Counted from the first letter of the stretch, positions 1 to 8,294 are shown. The stretch is 64,000 nucleotides of DNA from Ramlibacter tataouinensis (GCF_001580455.1 NZ_CP010951.1:1240001-1304000), one strand, 5' to 3'. Program-made: numbers and translations. Notes: generated from the sequence alone by a model not told the origin.

Positions 1-1057
1 CGAGTACGCGGCGATCAATTCGGCGATCGACGAGCTGATCCCGGCCCGGGTGCGCGGCCGCGTGAACCTCGCGATCAACGGCAGCTTCTGGCTGGGCGCG
101 GCGCTCGGGGCGCTGCTGAGCCTGGTGCTGCTCGACCCGCGGGTGCTCGGCCCCGTGCAGGGCTGGCGCGCCGGCTTCCTGCTGGGCGCGGTGCTGGCGC
201 TGGCGATCCTGCTGGTACGCCGCAATGTGCCCGAAAGCCCACGCTGGCTGCTCGCGCACGGCCGCGCCGCCGAAGCCGAACGCATCGTCGCGCAGATCGA
301 ACAGGCCGCCGGCTCGCCCGCCGCCGTGGCCGCAGCACACACCGTCACCTTCACCCGGCGGGCGGTGCCGACGCTCGCGGAAGTGGCGCATGTGCTGCTG
401 CGGCGCTACCCGGAACGCAGCGCCGTCGTGCTGGCGCTGATGATCTCGCAGGCGTTCTTCTACAACGCGATCTTCTTCACCTATTCGCTGGTGCTGACGC
501 GCTTCTACGGCGTCGATGCCGAGCGGGTCGGCCTGTTCATCCTGCCCTTCGCGGCGGGCAACCTGCTCGGGCCGCTGCTGCTGGGCCCGCTGTTCGACCG
601 CGTGGGCCGGCGCCGCATGATCGCGACGACCTATGCGCTGTCGGGCGTCGCTCTGGCGCTGACCGGCCTGGCCTTCGTGCAGGGCCTGTTCGATGCGGCC
701 ACACAGACGCTCGCGTGGTCGGTCGTGTTCTTCCTCGCGTCGGCGGCGGCCAGCTCCGCCTACCTCACGGTGAGCGAAGTGTTCCCGCTGGAGATGCGTG
801 CCATCTCCATATCGATCTTCTACGCGGTCGGCACCGGCATCGGCGGCTTCGCCGCGCCGGCGTTCTTCGGCGCGCTGATCGCCAGCGGCAGCCGCGCCAA
901 TGTGTTCATGGGCTATGCGGTCGGCGCCGCGCTCGTGATCGTGGCGGCGGCCATCGCATGGCGGTGGGCCGTGGACGCCGAGCGCAAGCCGCTCGAACTC
1001 ATCGCCCCGCCGCTGGGGTCGCAGGACCAGCCTCGCTCCGGCTGCATGCGGGACTGA
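1..1057 (+). CDS. MFS transporter, C-terminal part (5' end outside window)
   Basis: The reading frame is already open at base 2, so the N-terminal part lies outside the window; the GTG at 50 is internal. The visible part is very hydrophobic, with about eight to nine membrane segments. It carries the MFS loop between helices 8 and 9 (FDRVGRRRM) and a charged ESPRWLLAHGR stretch like the central loop of sugar/aromatic-acid carriers. The start of the visible frame (INSAIDELIPARVRGRV) matches the helix 4-5 region of metabolite:H+ symporters. It should sit in the inner membrane and move a small organic solute; the substrate cannot be told. The family is clear, the specificity is not. Confidence 0.9.
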   Translation, partial: EYAAINSAIDELIPARVRGRVNLAINGSFWLGAALGALLSLVLLDPRVLGPVQGWRAGFLLGAVLALAILLVRRNVPESPRWLLAHGRAAEAERIVAQIEQAAGSPAAVAAAHTVTFTRRAVPTLAEVAHVLLRRYPERSAVVLALMISQAFFYNAIFFTYSLVLTRFYGVDAERVGLFILPFAAGNLLGPLLLGPLFDRVGRRRMIATTYALSGVALALTGLAFVQGLFDAATQTLAWSVVFFLASAAASSAYLTVSEVFPLEMRAISISIFYAVGTGIGGFAAPAFFGALIASGSRANVFMGYAVGAALVIVAAAIAWRWAVDAERKPLELIAPPLGSQDQPRSGCMRD

Positions 1058-1071
1058 GGATGCGCTGCCAC

Positions 1072-1281
1072 TCAGTGCAGGAGCGAGGGCCGCACGACGG
1101 GCCAGGCGAACTCGTTGCCGGCGACCACGCGCGCATACAGGTAGTTGCGCCGGTCGTCGTCCGAGAGGGTGTCGAGATCGACCACGCCGTCGGCATCGCA
1201 TGGGAAGCTCATGCCGCCGCGCTGGGCGCGCAATGGCCGGTAGAAGAGTTCGAGCACTGCGGTAACTGCATCGGCTTGCAT
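1072..1281 (-). CDS. Small hypothetical protein, 69 aa
   Basis: The ATG at 1281 is preceded by a good GGAGGA Shine-Dalgarno, so it is preferred over longer upstream starts. The product begins MQADAVTAVLELFYRPL and is acidic in the middle (DADGVVDLDTLSDDDRRNYLYAR), without signal peptide or membrane segment. It runs toward the MFS gene, only 14 bases from its stop codon. I do not recognise the family. The strong ribosome site and tidy length argue that it is real. Confidence 0.6.
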   Translation of the reverse strand: MQADAVTAVLELFYRPLRAQRGGMSFPCDADGVVDLDTLSDDDRRNYLYARVVAGNEFAWPVVRPSLLH

Positions 1282-1498
1282 GGCGACTTCCTCCGTACCA
1301 GGGGCGGGGTCCTTGGGGAATGAACAAGGACTGCGACGGAGAAAGAATAGGCGGCCGCTGTATCCAGGCAGTCTCGCTGTGTCTCCCGGCGGTCTCGCTC
1401 TGTCCTGGCTGTGTATCGGGCCTGCAACCCGCGCTTGCGAACAGCGCACGGTCCTTCATCTGCCGGGCAGTGTGGCGTTCGTGCCGCACAATGATGCG

Positions 1499-1981
1499 AT
1501 GGATGCCGATGCCTGCGCACTGCTGCGACGCCTGTTGACCGAGCGTCCCGTCGCCGCGCTGGCAACGCTGCATCGCGGCGAGCCGGCCATCTCGATGGTG
1601 CCCTTCGTTGTCTCGCCCGCGGAGACGCAGCTTCTGATCCACGTCAGCGCCCTGGCCACCCACACGCGGGACATGCTCGACCATCCGCGCGTCAGCGTCC
1701 TGCTGACGGATGAAATCTCGGCCGCCATTTCGCCACAAGCACTGCCGCGTGTGTCGCTCGTCGCCGACGCGGTGCCCCTGGAGCGCGACAGCCCGGCGTA
1801 CCTGACGGCCCGCCTGCGCTACCTGGCCCGTTTCCCCGATGCGCTGCAGACCTTCGGGTTGGCCGATTTTTCCCTCTTCGCGGTGCGCCTTCAATCCGCG
1901 CGCCTCGTCGCGGGTTTCGGGCGTGCCCACAGCCTGGCAGGCGAGCCGCTGCAAGCGCTGCTGCGAGACATCGGGGCCTGA
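1499..1981 (+). CDS. Pyridoxamine 5'-phosphate oxidase-like FMN-binding protein
   Basis: The 160-residue product has the split-barrel pattern of PNPOx-like flavoproteins: an N-terminal ERPVAALATLHRGEPAISMVPF strand pair, then HVSALATHTRDMLDHPRVSVLL, and a C-terminal AGFGRAHSL motif like that of HugZ-type heme-utilisation proteins. Family members bind FMN as dimers in the cytoplasm and reduce or degrade small substrates; this one has no heme-uptake neighbours, so its substrate is open. The start is uncertain: ATG 1499 is chosen, GTG 1481 is in frame, and neither has a clear Shine-Dalgarno. The spacer 1282-1498 would hold divergent promoters. Confidence 0.8.
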   Translation: MDADACALLRRLLTERPVAALATLHRGEPAISMVPFVVSPAETQLLIHVSALATHTRDMLDHPRVSVLLTDEISAAISPQALPRVSLVADAVPLERDSPAYLTARLRYLARFPDALQTFGLADFSLFAVRLQSARLVAGFGRAHSLAGEPLQALLRDIGA

Positions 1982-2083
1982 CAGGAATTGCGCGGGCCAA
2001 TCTGTGACCTCGCCGCCACATTCCGGCGCGTGCACTCGCGAGAACCTCAGTTACGCCCTGCAGCGCGGCCTACACTTCGTAGC

Positions 2084-2569
2084 ATGATTGAAGAGCTTCG
2101 CGCTGAACTCGACCTACTCAGAAGAACGCATGCGGAATCAAAGCCGAGTGCCAGGCTGCATGTGATCCGGCAGCGGCTGGCCCGCGCCGACGCGGAGATC
2201 GGATCCAGCCGATTGGTCACGATTGTGTCTGCCGTCGAAGGGCTCGCGCGCTCGCTGCTGGTACACGCGCCTGGGCGCCCTCCTGCCTCCGCGCACTTCC
2301 GCTACCAGCAGGTGCGGCTGAAGAACCCGGTCGATCTCGTTGATGAAGTGTTTCGCCTTTACGCGGCCAAGTCGGCCCCGCAGCAGCTGGGCGAGGACAC
2401 CTGGAATCTGTTCGAGCTCGCGACCAAGTTCAGCAATCTGGTGGTGCACGAGTGCACGCACCTCGGACAAGACAAGTACCTCAGCCTCACCTCTGCCTCC
2501 GAGCGCGTTCTGGAGGAACTGGTCGAAGTCGCCGGCCTGCTTCGCGTGGTGACACCGGCCGCCGCGTAG
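2084..2569 (+). CDS. Hypothetical protein, 161 aa
   Basis: The ATG at 2084 begins MIEELRAELDLLRRTHAESK, a charged helical start. The body is predicted mostly helical, with a conserved-looking EDTWNLFELATKFSNLVVHECTHLGQDKYLSL segment that recalls HEPN-type helical bundles, although no classical R-x4-6-H pair is clear. There is no signal peptide. Codon use is normal for the region. A longer frame opens at 1988, but the extra 32 residues are Arg-rich and look non-coding. No function is assigned. Confidence 0.65.
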   Translation: MIEELRAELDLLRRTHAESKPSARLHVIRQRLARADAEIGSSRLVTIVSAVEGLARSLLVHAPGRPPASAHFRYQQVRLKNPVDLVDEVFRLYAAKSAPQQLGEDTWNLFELATKFSNLVVHECTHLGQDKYLSLTSASERVLEELVEVAGLLRVVTPAAA

Positions 2570-2639
2570 AACGGCGCCGCCCGCGCGCTGAAGCGCAGCA
2601 CTGGGGATATCGGGGTTCAGCCTGAGGCCGAAGATGCGC

Positions 2640-3038
2640 TCACTCCTGAACCTTCCCCCGGTCCGACTTGACCTGCGAGCGGACCGCCTTGGCCTTCAGC
2701 CGGCGCAGCTTCGAACCGTGGGTCGGCTTCGTGGCCCGCCGGGGTGCCTGGACCTGCGATACCTCCGCCACCAGCGCGTCCAGGCGCGCCATGGCCAGGG
2801 CCCGGTTCTGCTCCTGGGTGCGCGCCGACTGTGCCTTCAGGATGAGGACACCCTCCTTGGTCACGCGGCGACCCGACAAGGCCAGCAGCCTCTCCTTCAC
2901 ATAGGGCGCCAGCGAGGACGCGCGGATGTCGAAGCGCAGGTGCACCGCGCTCGACACCTTGTTGACGTTCTGCCCACCCGGCCCCTGGGCGCGGATCGCC
3001 GTGACTTCGACTTCGGCTTCGTTGATGAGGGACGGCAT
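2640..3038 (-). CDS. arfB: Peptidyl-tRNA hydrolase ArfB (class I RF-like)
   Basis: The 132-residue product has the release-factor GGQ loop at residues 21-23 in the context GPGGQNVNK, which triggers peptidyl-tRNA hydrolysis. It ends in a Lys/Arg-rich tail that in this family enters the empty mRNA channel of stalled ribosomes. The length matches ArfB/YaeJ (about 140 aa) and there is no codon-recognition domain. The role is rescue of ribosomes stalled on non-stop mRNA, in the cytoplasm. It stands as a single gene. Confidence 0.93.
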   Translation of the reverse strand: MPSLINEAEVEVTAIRAQGPGGQNVNKVSSAVHLRFDIRASSLAPYVKERLLALSGRRVTKEGVLILKAQSARTQEQNRALAMARLDALVAEVSQVQAPRRATKPTHGSKLRRLKAKAVRSQVKSDRGKVQE

Positions 3039-3063
3039 AGGCAGGCGGTGGGGCCGCGCCAGC

Positions 3064-3333
3064 TCAGGAGGCAGGCGCGCCCGCGTCGGGCAGTTGTAAC
3101 CTCACGGTGACGCCGTAGAGCGCCAGCAGGCCCAGCACGTGACCGATGGCGACGCCCGGCTCACCCGACTCGATGCGGCCTATGGTCTGGACATGCACGC
3201 CCAAACGCGCGGCCGCGGCGGACTGGCCTTCGCCGGCGGCCGAGCGGGCCAGCTTCGCGGCCGCCCCCATCGCCTTGATCGCGTGGAGGGCGTCGCCGCC
3301 GATTTCTGCCGAGATGCGTTTGCCTTGCGCCAT
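3064..3333 (-). CDS. Small helix-turn-helix (XRE/HipB-like) regulator
   Basis: Translation from ATG 3333 gives 89 residues, MAQGKRIS onward; longer frames upstream are Arg-rich shadow. Residues about 35-60 form an XRE helix-turn-helix (GEGQSAAAARLGVHVQTIGRIESGEPG), followed by a short helical tail ending in a VTVRLQLPD strand. This resembles HipB-type antitoxin or repressor domains, but no HipA or other toxin gene lies beside it. It is probably an orphan DNA-binding regulator. Confidence 0.75.
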   Translation of the reverse strand: MAQGKRISAEIGGDALHAIKAMGAAAKLARSAAGEGQSAAAARLGVHVQTIGRIESGEPGVAIGHVLGLLALYGVTVRLQLPDAGAPAS

Positions 3334-3428
3334 CCGGGGATTGTCGCCTGCGGGTGCATCCCGGGCATTCGGCAACAGCGTGGGCGGCTGGTGCTTCGCG
3401 CCGAGCACCGTTCTAAAGCTTCGGCAGC

Positions 3429-3971
3429 TCAGTAGGCGTAGGGGGCGACCGGCACCCAGCCCTCGGGACAAACCTGGACGTAGGGGTAGTACACCCCGAC
3501 GCTGGCGCAGTAGTACCAGACGTTCGCATAGGCCGGTGCCGCCGGATACACATACGTATACGAATAGCTTGGATACGGGTAGGCATAGGGGTACCACCCA
3601 CCATTCGAACCCCACCACACCGCCGCCACCCCGCCGCGAACGCCATGCCCGACATGACCATGGCCGCGACCGCCGTGGTGATGCGACCCCCCGTGGCGCG
3701 GTGCCATCGCACCCTGGAAGTGCGCGCCGCCAGCCGATGCTCCGAATTGTCCGCCCCGGTGAGCGCCACCCATGTGGCCACCGCCCATATGGCCACCGCC
3801 TGTGTGCCAACCGCCCTTGTGTCCACCGCCTGTGTGACTACCGCCTGTGTGACTACCGCCCCTGTGGCCACCACCCGCCTGGCCGCCGCCCGCGCGCTGG
3901 GCTGCGACCGTCACCGACAGCAGACACAGCAAGGATGCGATAACGATGTTCTTGAATCGACGAGCCCTCAT
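3429..3971 (-). CDS. Gly/His-rich exported repeat protein with Tyr-rich tail
   Basis: The start ATG 3971 has a GGAGC ribosome site and opens a typical signal peptide (MRARRFKNIVIASLLCLLSVTVAAQ). The mature part has about nine short GGGHxGG / GGSHTGG repeats (residues about 28-80), a second His cluster (GGSHHHGGRGHGHVGHG), then a Tyr/Pro-rich tail with two cysteines (YYCASVGVYYPYVQVCPEGW). That tail occurs in many exported proteobacterial proteins of unknown function. The His spacing suggests metal or surface binding; this is inference. The repeats are also visible in the DNA near 3770-3880. Product 180 aa. Confidence 0.75.
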   Translation of the reverse strand: MRARRFKNIVIASLLCLLSVTVAAQRAGGGQAGGGHRGGSHTGGSHTGGGHKGGWHTGGGHMGGGHMGGAHRGGQFGASAGGAHFQGAMAPRHGGSHHHGGRGHGHVGHGVRGGVAAVWWGSNGGWYPYAYPYPSYSYTYVYPAAPAYANVWYYCASVGVYYPYVQVCPEGWVPVAPYAY

Positions 3972-4017
3972 GCCGAGCTCCAGTGCTTGCCCTACGGCCA
4001 TCTGACGGCCGCGGTGG

Positions 4018-4182
4018 TTGGACCCGCTGACCTGGGGCGAAGTTCACTCAGTGCTTGACCAGCAGTGCGTCGCCAGCCACGTCATGGCCGTGTACCACGG
4101 TTTTCGACAGACTGTGTGCGTGCCCTGCGACACGGATGCCTGGAAAACGGCCTGGATTGCGCTTTGGGCTGCACGGACGTGA
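4018..4182 (+). CDS. Candidate small protein, 54 aa
   Basis: A frame bounded upstream by a TGA can start at TTG 4018 and run to TGA 4180-4182. It reads MDPLTWGEVHSVLDQQCV..., contains a Cys-x2-Cys (CVPC) and ends in a Trp-rich stretch (DAWKTAWIALWAART). Third codon positions are mostly G/C, as in real genes here. The start codon is weak, no strong ribosome site precedes it, and the opposite strand is also open. It lies between the exported Gly/His protein and parA-like gene. Treat as tentative. Confidence 0.3.
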   Translation: MDPLTWGEVHSVLDQQCVASHVMAVYHGFRQTVCVPCDTDAWKTAWIALWAART

Positions 4183-4232
4183 AATGCCTGCCGAGCCAGC
4201 ACCATAATGGCTCCGCAAGAACGGAGAGCATC

Positions 4233-5009
4233 TTGGGATTGGTAGTTTTCAATCAAAAAGGCGGCGTCGGCAAGTCGACGATCACCTGCAATCTGGCGGC
4301 CATCAGCGCACAGCAGGGCTTCAAGACGCTGGTCGTCGACCTGGACCTGCAGGGGAATTCCTCCCGGTATCTTCTCGGCGAAGCGGCCAACGAAGCGGGC
4401 GAGGGCATCGCCGGGTACTTCGCGCAGACCTTGAAGTTCATGGTCCGGCCCAAGCCGATCGGCGACTTCGTCATCGAGACGCCGTTCGAGAACCTTTCTG
4501 TCCTGCCTCCCGGCGACGATCTGGACGACCTGCACGGCAAGCTCGAGTCCCGCGGGAAAATCTACAAACTGCGCGAAGGCTTGGCGGAGCTGGCGCAGGA
4601 CTACGACCGCATCTACGTGGACACGCCGCCTTCGCTGAATTTCTACACGCGTTCGGCGCTCATCGCTGCCGAGGGCTGCGTCATTCCCTTCGACTGCGAC
4701 GATTTCTCGCGTCACGCCCTGAATGTGCTCCTGGCCAATGTCAAGGAGATCCAGGCCGACCACAACGAACACCTGAAGGTCAAGGGTATCGTGGTCAACC
4801 AGTTCCAGCCACGGGCCAACCTGCCGCAGCGGCTGGTGCGCGAGATGGTCGAAGAAGGGCTGCCGGTGCTGGGCTCCTACCTGAGCTCGTCGGTCCGGGT
4901 CAAGGAATCCCATGACCTCGCCAAGCCGATGATCTTCCTGGATGCTCGCCACAAGCTCACGCAGGAGTACGTCGCGCTGCACGAAGAATTGCATCCCGCG
5001 GCGGCCTAG
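4233..5009 (+). CDS. Orphan ParA-family ATPase
   Basis: The product has a deviant Walker A motif at residues 9-16 (KGGVGKST) with the signature lysine at 9, followed by the LVVDLDLQGN motif and the YDRIYVDTPPSLNF switch. This is the ParA/MinD/Soj fold that binds ATP and nonspecific DNA as a dimer. The start is TTG 4233 with ACGGAG eight bases upstream; no in-frame ATG precedes the P-loop. Length 258 aa suits small type I ParA proteins. No parB or centromere-like iterons lie nearby, so the cargo is unknown. Confidence 0.85.
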   Translation: MGLVVFNQKGGVGKSTITCNLAAISAQQGFKTLVVDLDLQGNSSRYLLGEAANEAGEGIAGYFAQTLKFMVRPKPIGDFVIETPFENLSVLPPGDDLDDLHGKLESRGKIYKLREGLAELAQDYDRIYVDTPPSLNFYTRSALIAAEGCVIPFDCDDFSRHALNVLLANVKEIQADHNEHLKVKGIVVNQFQPRANLPQRLVREMVEEGLPVLGSYLSSSVRVKESHDLAKPMIFLDARHKLTQEYVALHEELHPAAA

Positions 5010-5048
5010 CCGCGGCGCGGGCTGCTCCCGTTTCGCCCCCTCTGCGAT

Positions 5049-5861
5049 TCAGCTGGTCATCGCCAACATCTCTTCGAAGCGGAGCAGGTCGGCCGCGAAG
5101 CGGCGTGGCTGCTCCCAATGCAGCGCATGGCCCACGCCGGCGTAGACGGCCCGGGTGGCCCGCGGCAGCTGCCGCTCCAGCCGCTGCTGATCCGACTCGG
5201 GCGAAAAGGCATCGGCCTCACCCCAGGGCAGCAGCACGGGCACCTCGACGGCGTGCAGCTCGGCGCTGAAGTCGTCCTCCAGCAGCGCGGCGAAGGCGCC
5301 GCGCCAGGTGGCCGCCGGCGTGCGCAGGCACTCCTCGACCATGGTGTCCATCAGCCCCGGGGCGACCGGACCGGCCACGGTGTCGCGCTGGAAAGACTCC
5401 GCCAGCGCACGCGGCACCCGCTCGCCCAGCGTCATGATCTGGCTCCGGACGAAATCCACGAAGTCCGGCTTGTCGGAGAAACTCGCGAAGGCGCCTGCAG
5501 CGACGACGCCGCGCACCCGGGCCGGCTGGTCGATGGCCATGCGCAAAGCGTTGACCGCGCCCATGGAGTGGCCGACCACCAGCACCTGCTTCAGCCCCAG
5601 CGTTGCGATCAGGCTGGCGGCATCGGCGGCGAAGTCGCGGGTGCGATAGCTCGCGGCGACGGACGAGCCGCCGTGGCCACGCTGCGTCATCGAGATCACG
5701 TGCCAGTCGGCCGGCAGCAAGGGCAGCACCGGCTCGAACGAGCGCCAGGTGTCGGTGATGCCGTGCAGCATCAGCAGCGCCGGGCCGCCGCGACGCCCTT
5801 GCTCAGCGCATTCGATGGTGATCCCGCCGGGCAGGCGGACATGATGGATGGTGGTTGGCAT
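5049..5861 (-). CDS. Alpha/beta-fold hydrolase
   Basis: This 270-residue cytoplasmic protein has the oxyanion HG motif (MLHGITDTW, residues 31-39), the nucleophile elbow GHSMG at 97-101 with Ser99, and a C-terminal catalytic His in GVGHALHWEQP. The cap region around residues 130-200 is helical. Family members are esterases, C-C hydrolases or lipases; the sequence does not fix the substrate. It converges on parA, leaving only 39 bases between stops. Confidence 0.88.
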   Translation of the reverse strand: MPTTIHHVRLPGGITIECAEQGRRGGPALLMLHGITDTWRSFEPVLPLLPADWHVISMTQRGHGGSSVAASYRTRDFAADAASLIATLGLKQVLVVGHSMGAVNALRMAIDQPARVRGVVAAGAFASFSDKPDFVDFVRSQIMTLGERVPRALAESFQRDTVAGPVAPGLMDTMVEECLRTPAATWRGAFAALLEDDFSAELHAVEVPVLLPWGEADAFSPESDQQRLERQLPRATRAVYAGVGHALHWEQPRRFAADLLRFEEMLAMTS

Positions 5862-6021
5862 GGTGGCTCCCGGTCATGGGTCAACGAATAGCCGCTCGCG
5901 GCGCAGCGCGTCGGGCCGAGGCAGTCTGGGCGACGCCGGTATCGGCGGTTTTTCGATGCGTTGCCGCTCTGTATCGACGCGGTATCCGCTGGGTTTCAGC
6001 TCGCTGCGCCGGCCGGCGCTG

Positions 6022-6051
6022 GCTCAGCAGTAGCAGGGCCTGCTGCTGAGC
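6022..6051. repeat. Imperfect inverted repeat
   Basis: Two arms of about 13 bases (GCTCAGCAG-TAG-CAGG and CCTGCTGCTGAGC) pair after removal of a three-base bulge. The structure lies in the spacer between the divergent hydrolase and hydratase genes. It may form a hairpin, but no T-run follows, so a terminator is not supported. Confidence 0.4.
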
Positions 6052-6077
6052 TGCCCCCCCGCCGAAGAGGGGGCGGC

Positions 6078-6095
6078 CCTAGGGTTTCCCCTAGG
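6078..6095. promoter_or_regulatory. Operator-like palindrome upstream of the PHA genes
   Basis: CCTAGGG, four bases (TTTC), then CCCTAGG form a perfect 7-bp inverted repeat that ends 11 bases before the hydratase ATG. The size and place suit a repressor operator or a 5'-UTR element controlling the hydratase-phaC unit. Which regulator binds is unknown; none is encoded beside it. Confidence 0.5.
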
Positions 6096-6106
6096 ACAAT
6101 CCTCTC

Positions 6107-6574
6107 ATGAGCAAGCCCATTGACTACTCCCTCTCGACGCTGCCCGCCCATGTCGGTCACGATTTCGGACTCTCGCGCGCCATGCGCGTCTCTCAGTCGC
6201 GTATCGACCAGTTTGCCGAGTGCAGCGGCGACGATCAGTGGATTCACGTCGATGTGGAGCGCGCCCGCAACAGCCCCATCGGGAACACGATCGCACACGG
6301 ACTGTTGCTCATGTCTTTGACGACGAAAGCACAGTACGACGTCGGCATCTTTCCCCCGGACACGACCCAGATCCTGAACTACGGCTCCGACAAGGTCCGG
6401 TTTTTGGCGCCGGTGGCCGCGGACGCCTCGGTGGTGATCCGCGTCGAGCTGGCCGAGGTCCAGTCCAAGGGACCCGGCCGCACGCTGGTACGTTGCCGCA
6501 ACACCGCGTACTGCGAGGGTGACCTCGAGCGCCCGGTGATGGTGGCGGAGTCGCTCGCCATGCTGATGGCCTGA
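6107..6574 (+). CDS. MaoC-like hydratase (PHA-linked)
   Basis: The 155-residue product has the hotdog-fold MaoC pattern: the catalytic Asp-x4-His region FAECSGDDQWIHVDVERA (Asp42, His47) and the following PIGNTIAHGLLLMSL helix. Such enzymes hydrate trans-2-enoyl-CoA to (R)-3-hydroxyacyl-CoA. The gene lies 16 bases before phaC in the same direction, so it probably feeds (R)-3-hydroxyacyl-CoA from fatty-acid oxidation to the polymerase, a PhaJ-like role. Length matches the single-domain family. The function in PHA supply is inferred from context. Confidence 0.88.
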   Translation: MSKPIDYSLSTLPAHVGHDFGLSRAMRVSQSRIDQFAECSGDDQWIHVDVERARNSPIGNTIAHGLLLMSLTTKAQYDVGIFPPDTTQILNYGSDKVRFLAPVAADASVVIRVELAEVQSKGPGRTLVRCRNTAYCEGDLERPVMVAESLAMLMA

Positions 6575-6590
6575 TTGAAACGGAGTGAAG

Positions 6591-8294
6591 ATGATCAACC
6601 TGTTCAATGCGCCCGACGAGTACGTGCAAGGCTTCTTCAAGTCCGGGCAGGCGATGCTGAAGGCCTTCAGCGGGCTTGGGTCGGCGGCAAAACCGCCAAC
6701 GCAAGAGACGGCTCGCGAACTCGCTCGCGTGGCCGGGACCTACTGGGAGAAGCAGGCTGCGCTGTGGACCCGTTCGCTTGCAGCCGGTTCCGGCAATGGT
6801 CTGGAACCTGTGGTCGACGCCGAGCGCGGCGACCGGCGCTTCCATGGCGAGCAGTGGAGCAAGCACCCTTGGTTCAACCTGCTCAAGCAGAACTACCTGC
6901 TGAATTCCCAGCTGCTCGACGGCATGGTCGAAGCCGCCGCGATGGACCCGCGCGAAAAACACAAGCTGCGCTTCTTCTCGCGCCAGTTCGCCGACGCCAT
7001 GAGCCCGGCGAATTTCGCATCGACCAACCCGGACGCCATCTTCGGCGCGCTGGAGTCCAAGGGCGAAACCATGCAGGTCGGCCTCAGCAACCTGATGGAA
7101 GACATGCGCCGCGGACGCATCTCCATCACCGATGAAACCGCCTTCGAAGTCGGCACCAATGTGGCCGCTTCCAAAGGCTCGGTGATCTTCGAGAACGAGT
7201 TGATGCAGGTGATCCAGTACGCACCGCTGACCGACAAGGTCGCGTCGCGCCCGCTGCTGATCGTGCCGCCGTGCATCAACAAGTTCTATATCCTCGACCT
7301 GCAGCCGGAAAACTCGTTCGTGCGCTTCGCCTGCGAACAGGGCATGACGGTGTTCCTGGTCTCCTGGCGCAACCCGGATGCGAGCCAGGCTCACGTGACC
7401 TGGGACGACTACGTCGAGGATGGCGTGATGAAGGCGCTCGACGTGGCGCACAAGGTCAGCCGGGCCGACCAGGTGAACACGCTGGGCTGGTGCGTGGGTG
7501 GCACCCTGCTCTCCTCGGCGCTCGCACTGCTGCGCGCCCGCGGGGACGAGAGCGTGGCGAGCCTGACCTTGCTGACGACCATGCTCGACTTCGAGGAGCC
7601 TGGCGACCTGGGCGTCTTCATCGACGAAGCCAACGTGCTGCAACGCGAAATGACGATCGGCAAGGGCGGCATCTATCGGGGCGCCGAGCTCGGATTCGTG
7701 TTCCAGACGCTGCGCGCCAACGACCTGATCTGGCCCTACGTCGTCAACAACTACCTCAAGGGCAAGACGCCGGCCGCCTTCGACCTGCTGTACTGGAACG
7801 CCGACGCCACCAACCTGCCCGGTCCGATGTACGCCTGGTACCTGCGCAACATGTACCTGGAGAACAACCTGCGCGAGCCGGGCCGCCTGTCGGTTTGCGG
7901 CGAGCCGGTGGACCTGGGCCAGATCGACGTGCCCACCTACGTCCTGGCCACCCAGGAGGATCACATCGTCCCGTGGCGCTCGGCCTACCGCACCACCGGG
8001 CTGACCAGCGGTCCGACCGAGTTCGTGCTGGGCGCCAGCGGCCACATCGCCGGCGTCATCAACCCGGCCTCGAAGAACAAGCGCAGTTACTGGGCCGGCG
8101 GGACGCAGGGTGCGGATGCCGACGAGTGGCTGGCCGGCGCCCAGTCCATGCCGGGCAGCTGGTGGACCCACTGGGCGAAATGGCTCAAGCCTCAGGCGGG
8201 CAAGAGCGTTCCGGCGCCCAAGAAGCTCGGCAATGCCGCTTTCAAGCCGATCGAGCCCGCCCCCGGCCGCTACGTGAAGGTGCGTGCCGACTAG
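6591..8294 (+). CDS. phaC: Class I poly(3-hydroxyalkanoate) synthase
   Basis: The 567-residue product has the PhaC N-terminal domain (HPWFNLLKQNYLLNSQLLDGMVEAA) and an alpha/beta-hydrolase core with the lipase-like box GWCVGG, nucleophile Cys301. Catalytic Asp lies in TQEDHIVPW and His in GASGHIAGVINP. Class I enzymes polymerise short-chain (R)-3-hydroxyacyl-CoA on granules without a PhaE partner. ATG 6591 is chosen because ACGGAG sits five bases before it; GTG 6585 would overlap that site. It follows the MaoC gene and is ended by a strong hairpin terminator. No phaA, phaB or phasin gene follows. Confidence 0.97.
   Translation: MINLFNAPDEYVQGFFKSGQAMLKAFSGLGSAAKPPTQETARELARVAGTYWEKQAALWTRSLAAGSGNGLEPVVDAERGDRRFHGEQWSKHPWFNLLKQNYLLNSQLLDGMVEAAAMDPREKHKLRFFSRQFADAMSPANFASTNPDAIFGALESKGETMQVGLSNLMEDMRRGRISITDETAFEVGTNVAASKGSVIFENELMQVIQYAPLTDKVASRPLLIVPPCINKFYILDLQPENSFVRFACEQGMTVFLVSWRNPDASQAHVTWDDYVEDGVMKALDVAHKVSRADQVNTLGWCVGGTLLSSALALLRARGDESVASLTLLTTMLDFEEPGDLGVFIDEANVLQREMTIGKGGIYRGAELGFVFQTLRANDLIWPYVVNNYLKGKTPAAFDLLYWNADATNLPGPMYAWYLRNMYLENNLREPGRLSVCGEPVDLGQIDVPTYVLATQEDHIVPWRSAYRTTGLTSGPTEFVLGASGHIAGVINPASKNKRSYWAGGTQGADADEWLAGAQSMPGSWWTHWAKWLKPQAGKSVPAPKKLGNAAFKPIEPAPGRYVKVRAD

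Noticed and set aside
5934..5953. CGCCG-GTAT-CGGCG followed by GTTTTT as a plus-strand terminator
   Set aside because: Only five base pairs, and no plus-strand gene ends just before it.
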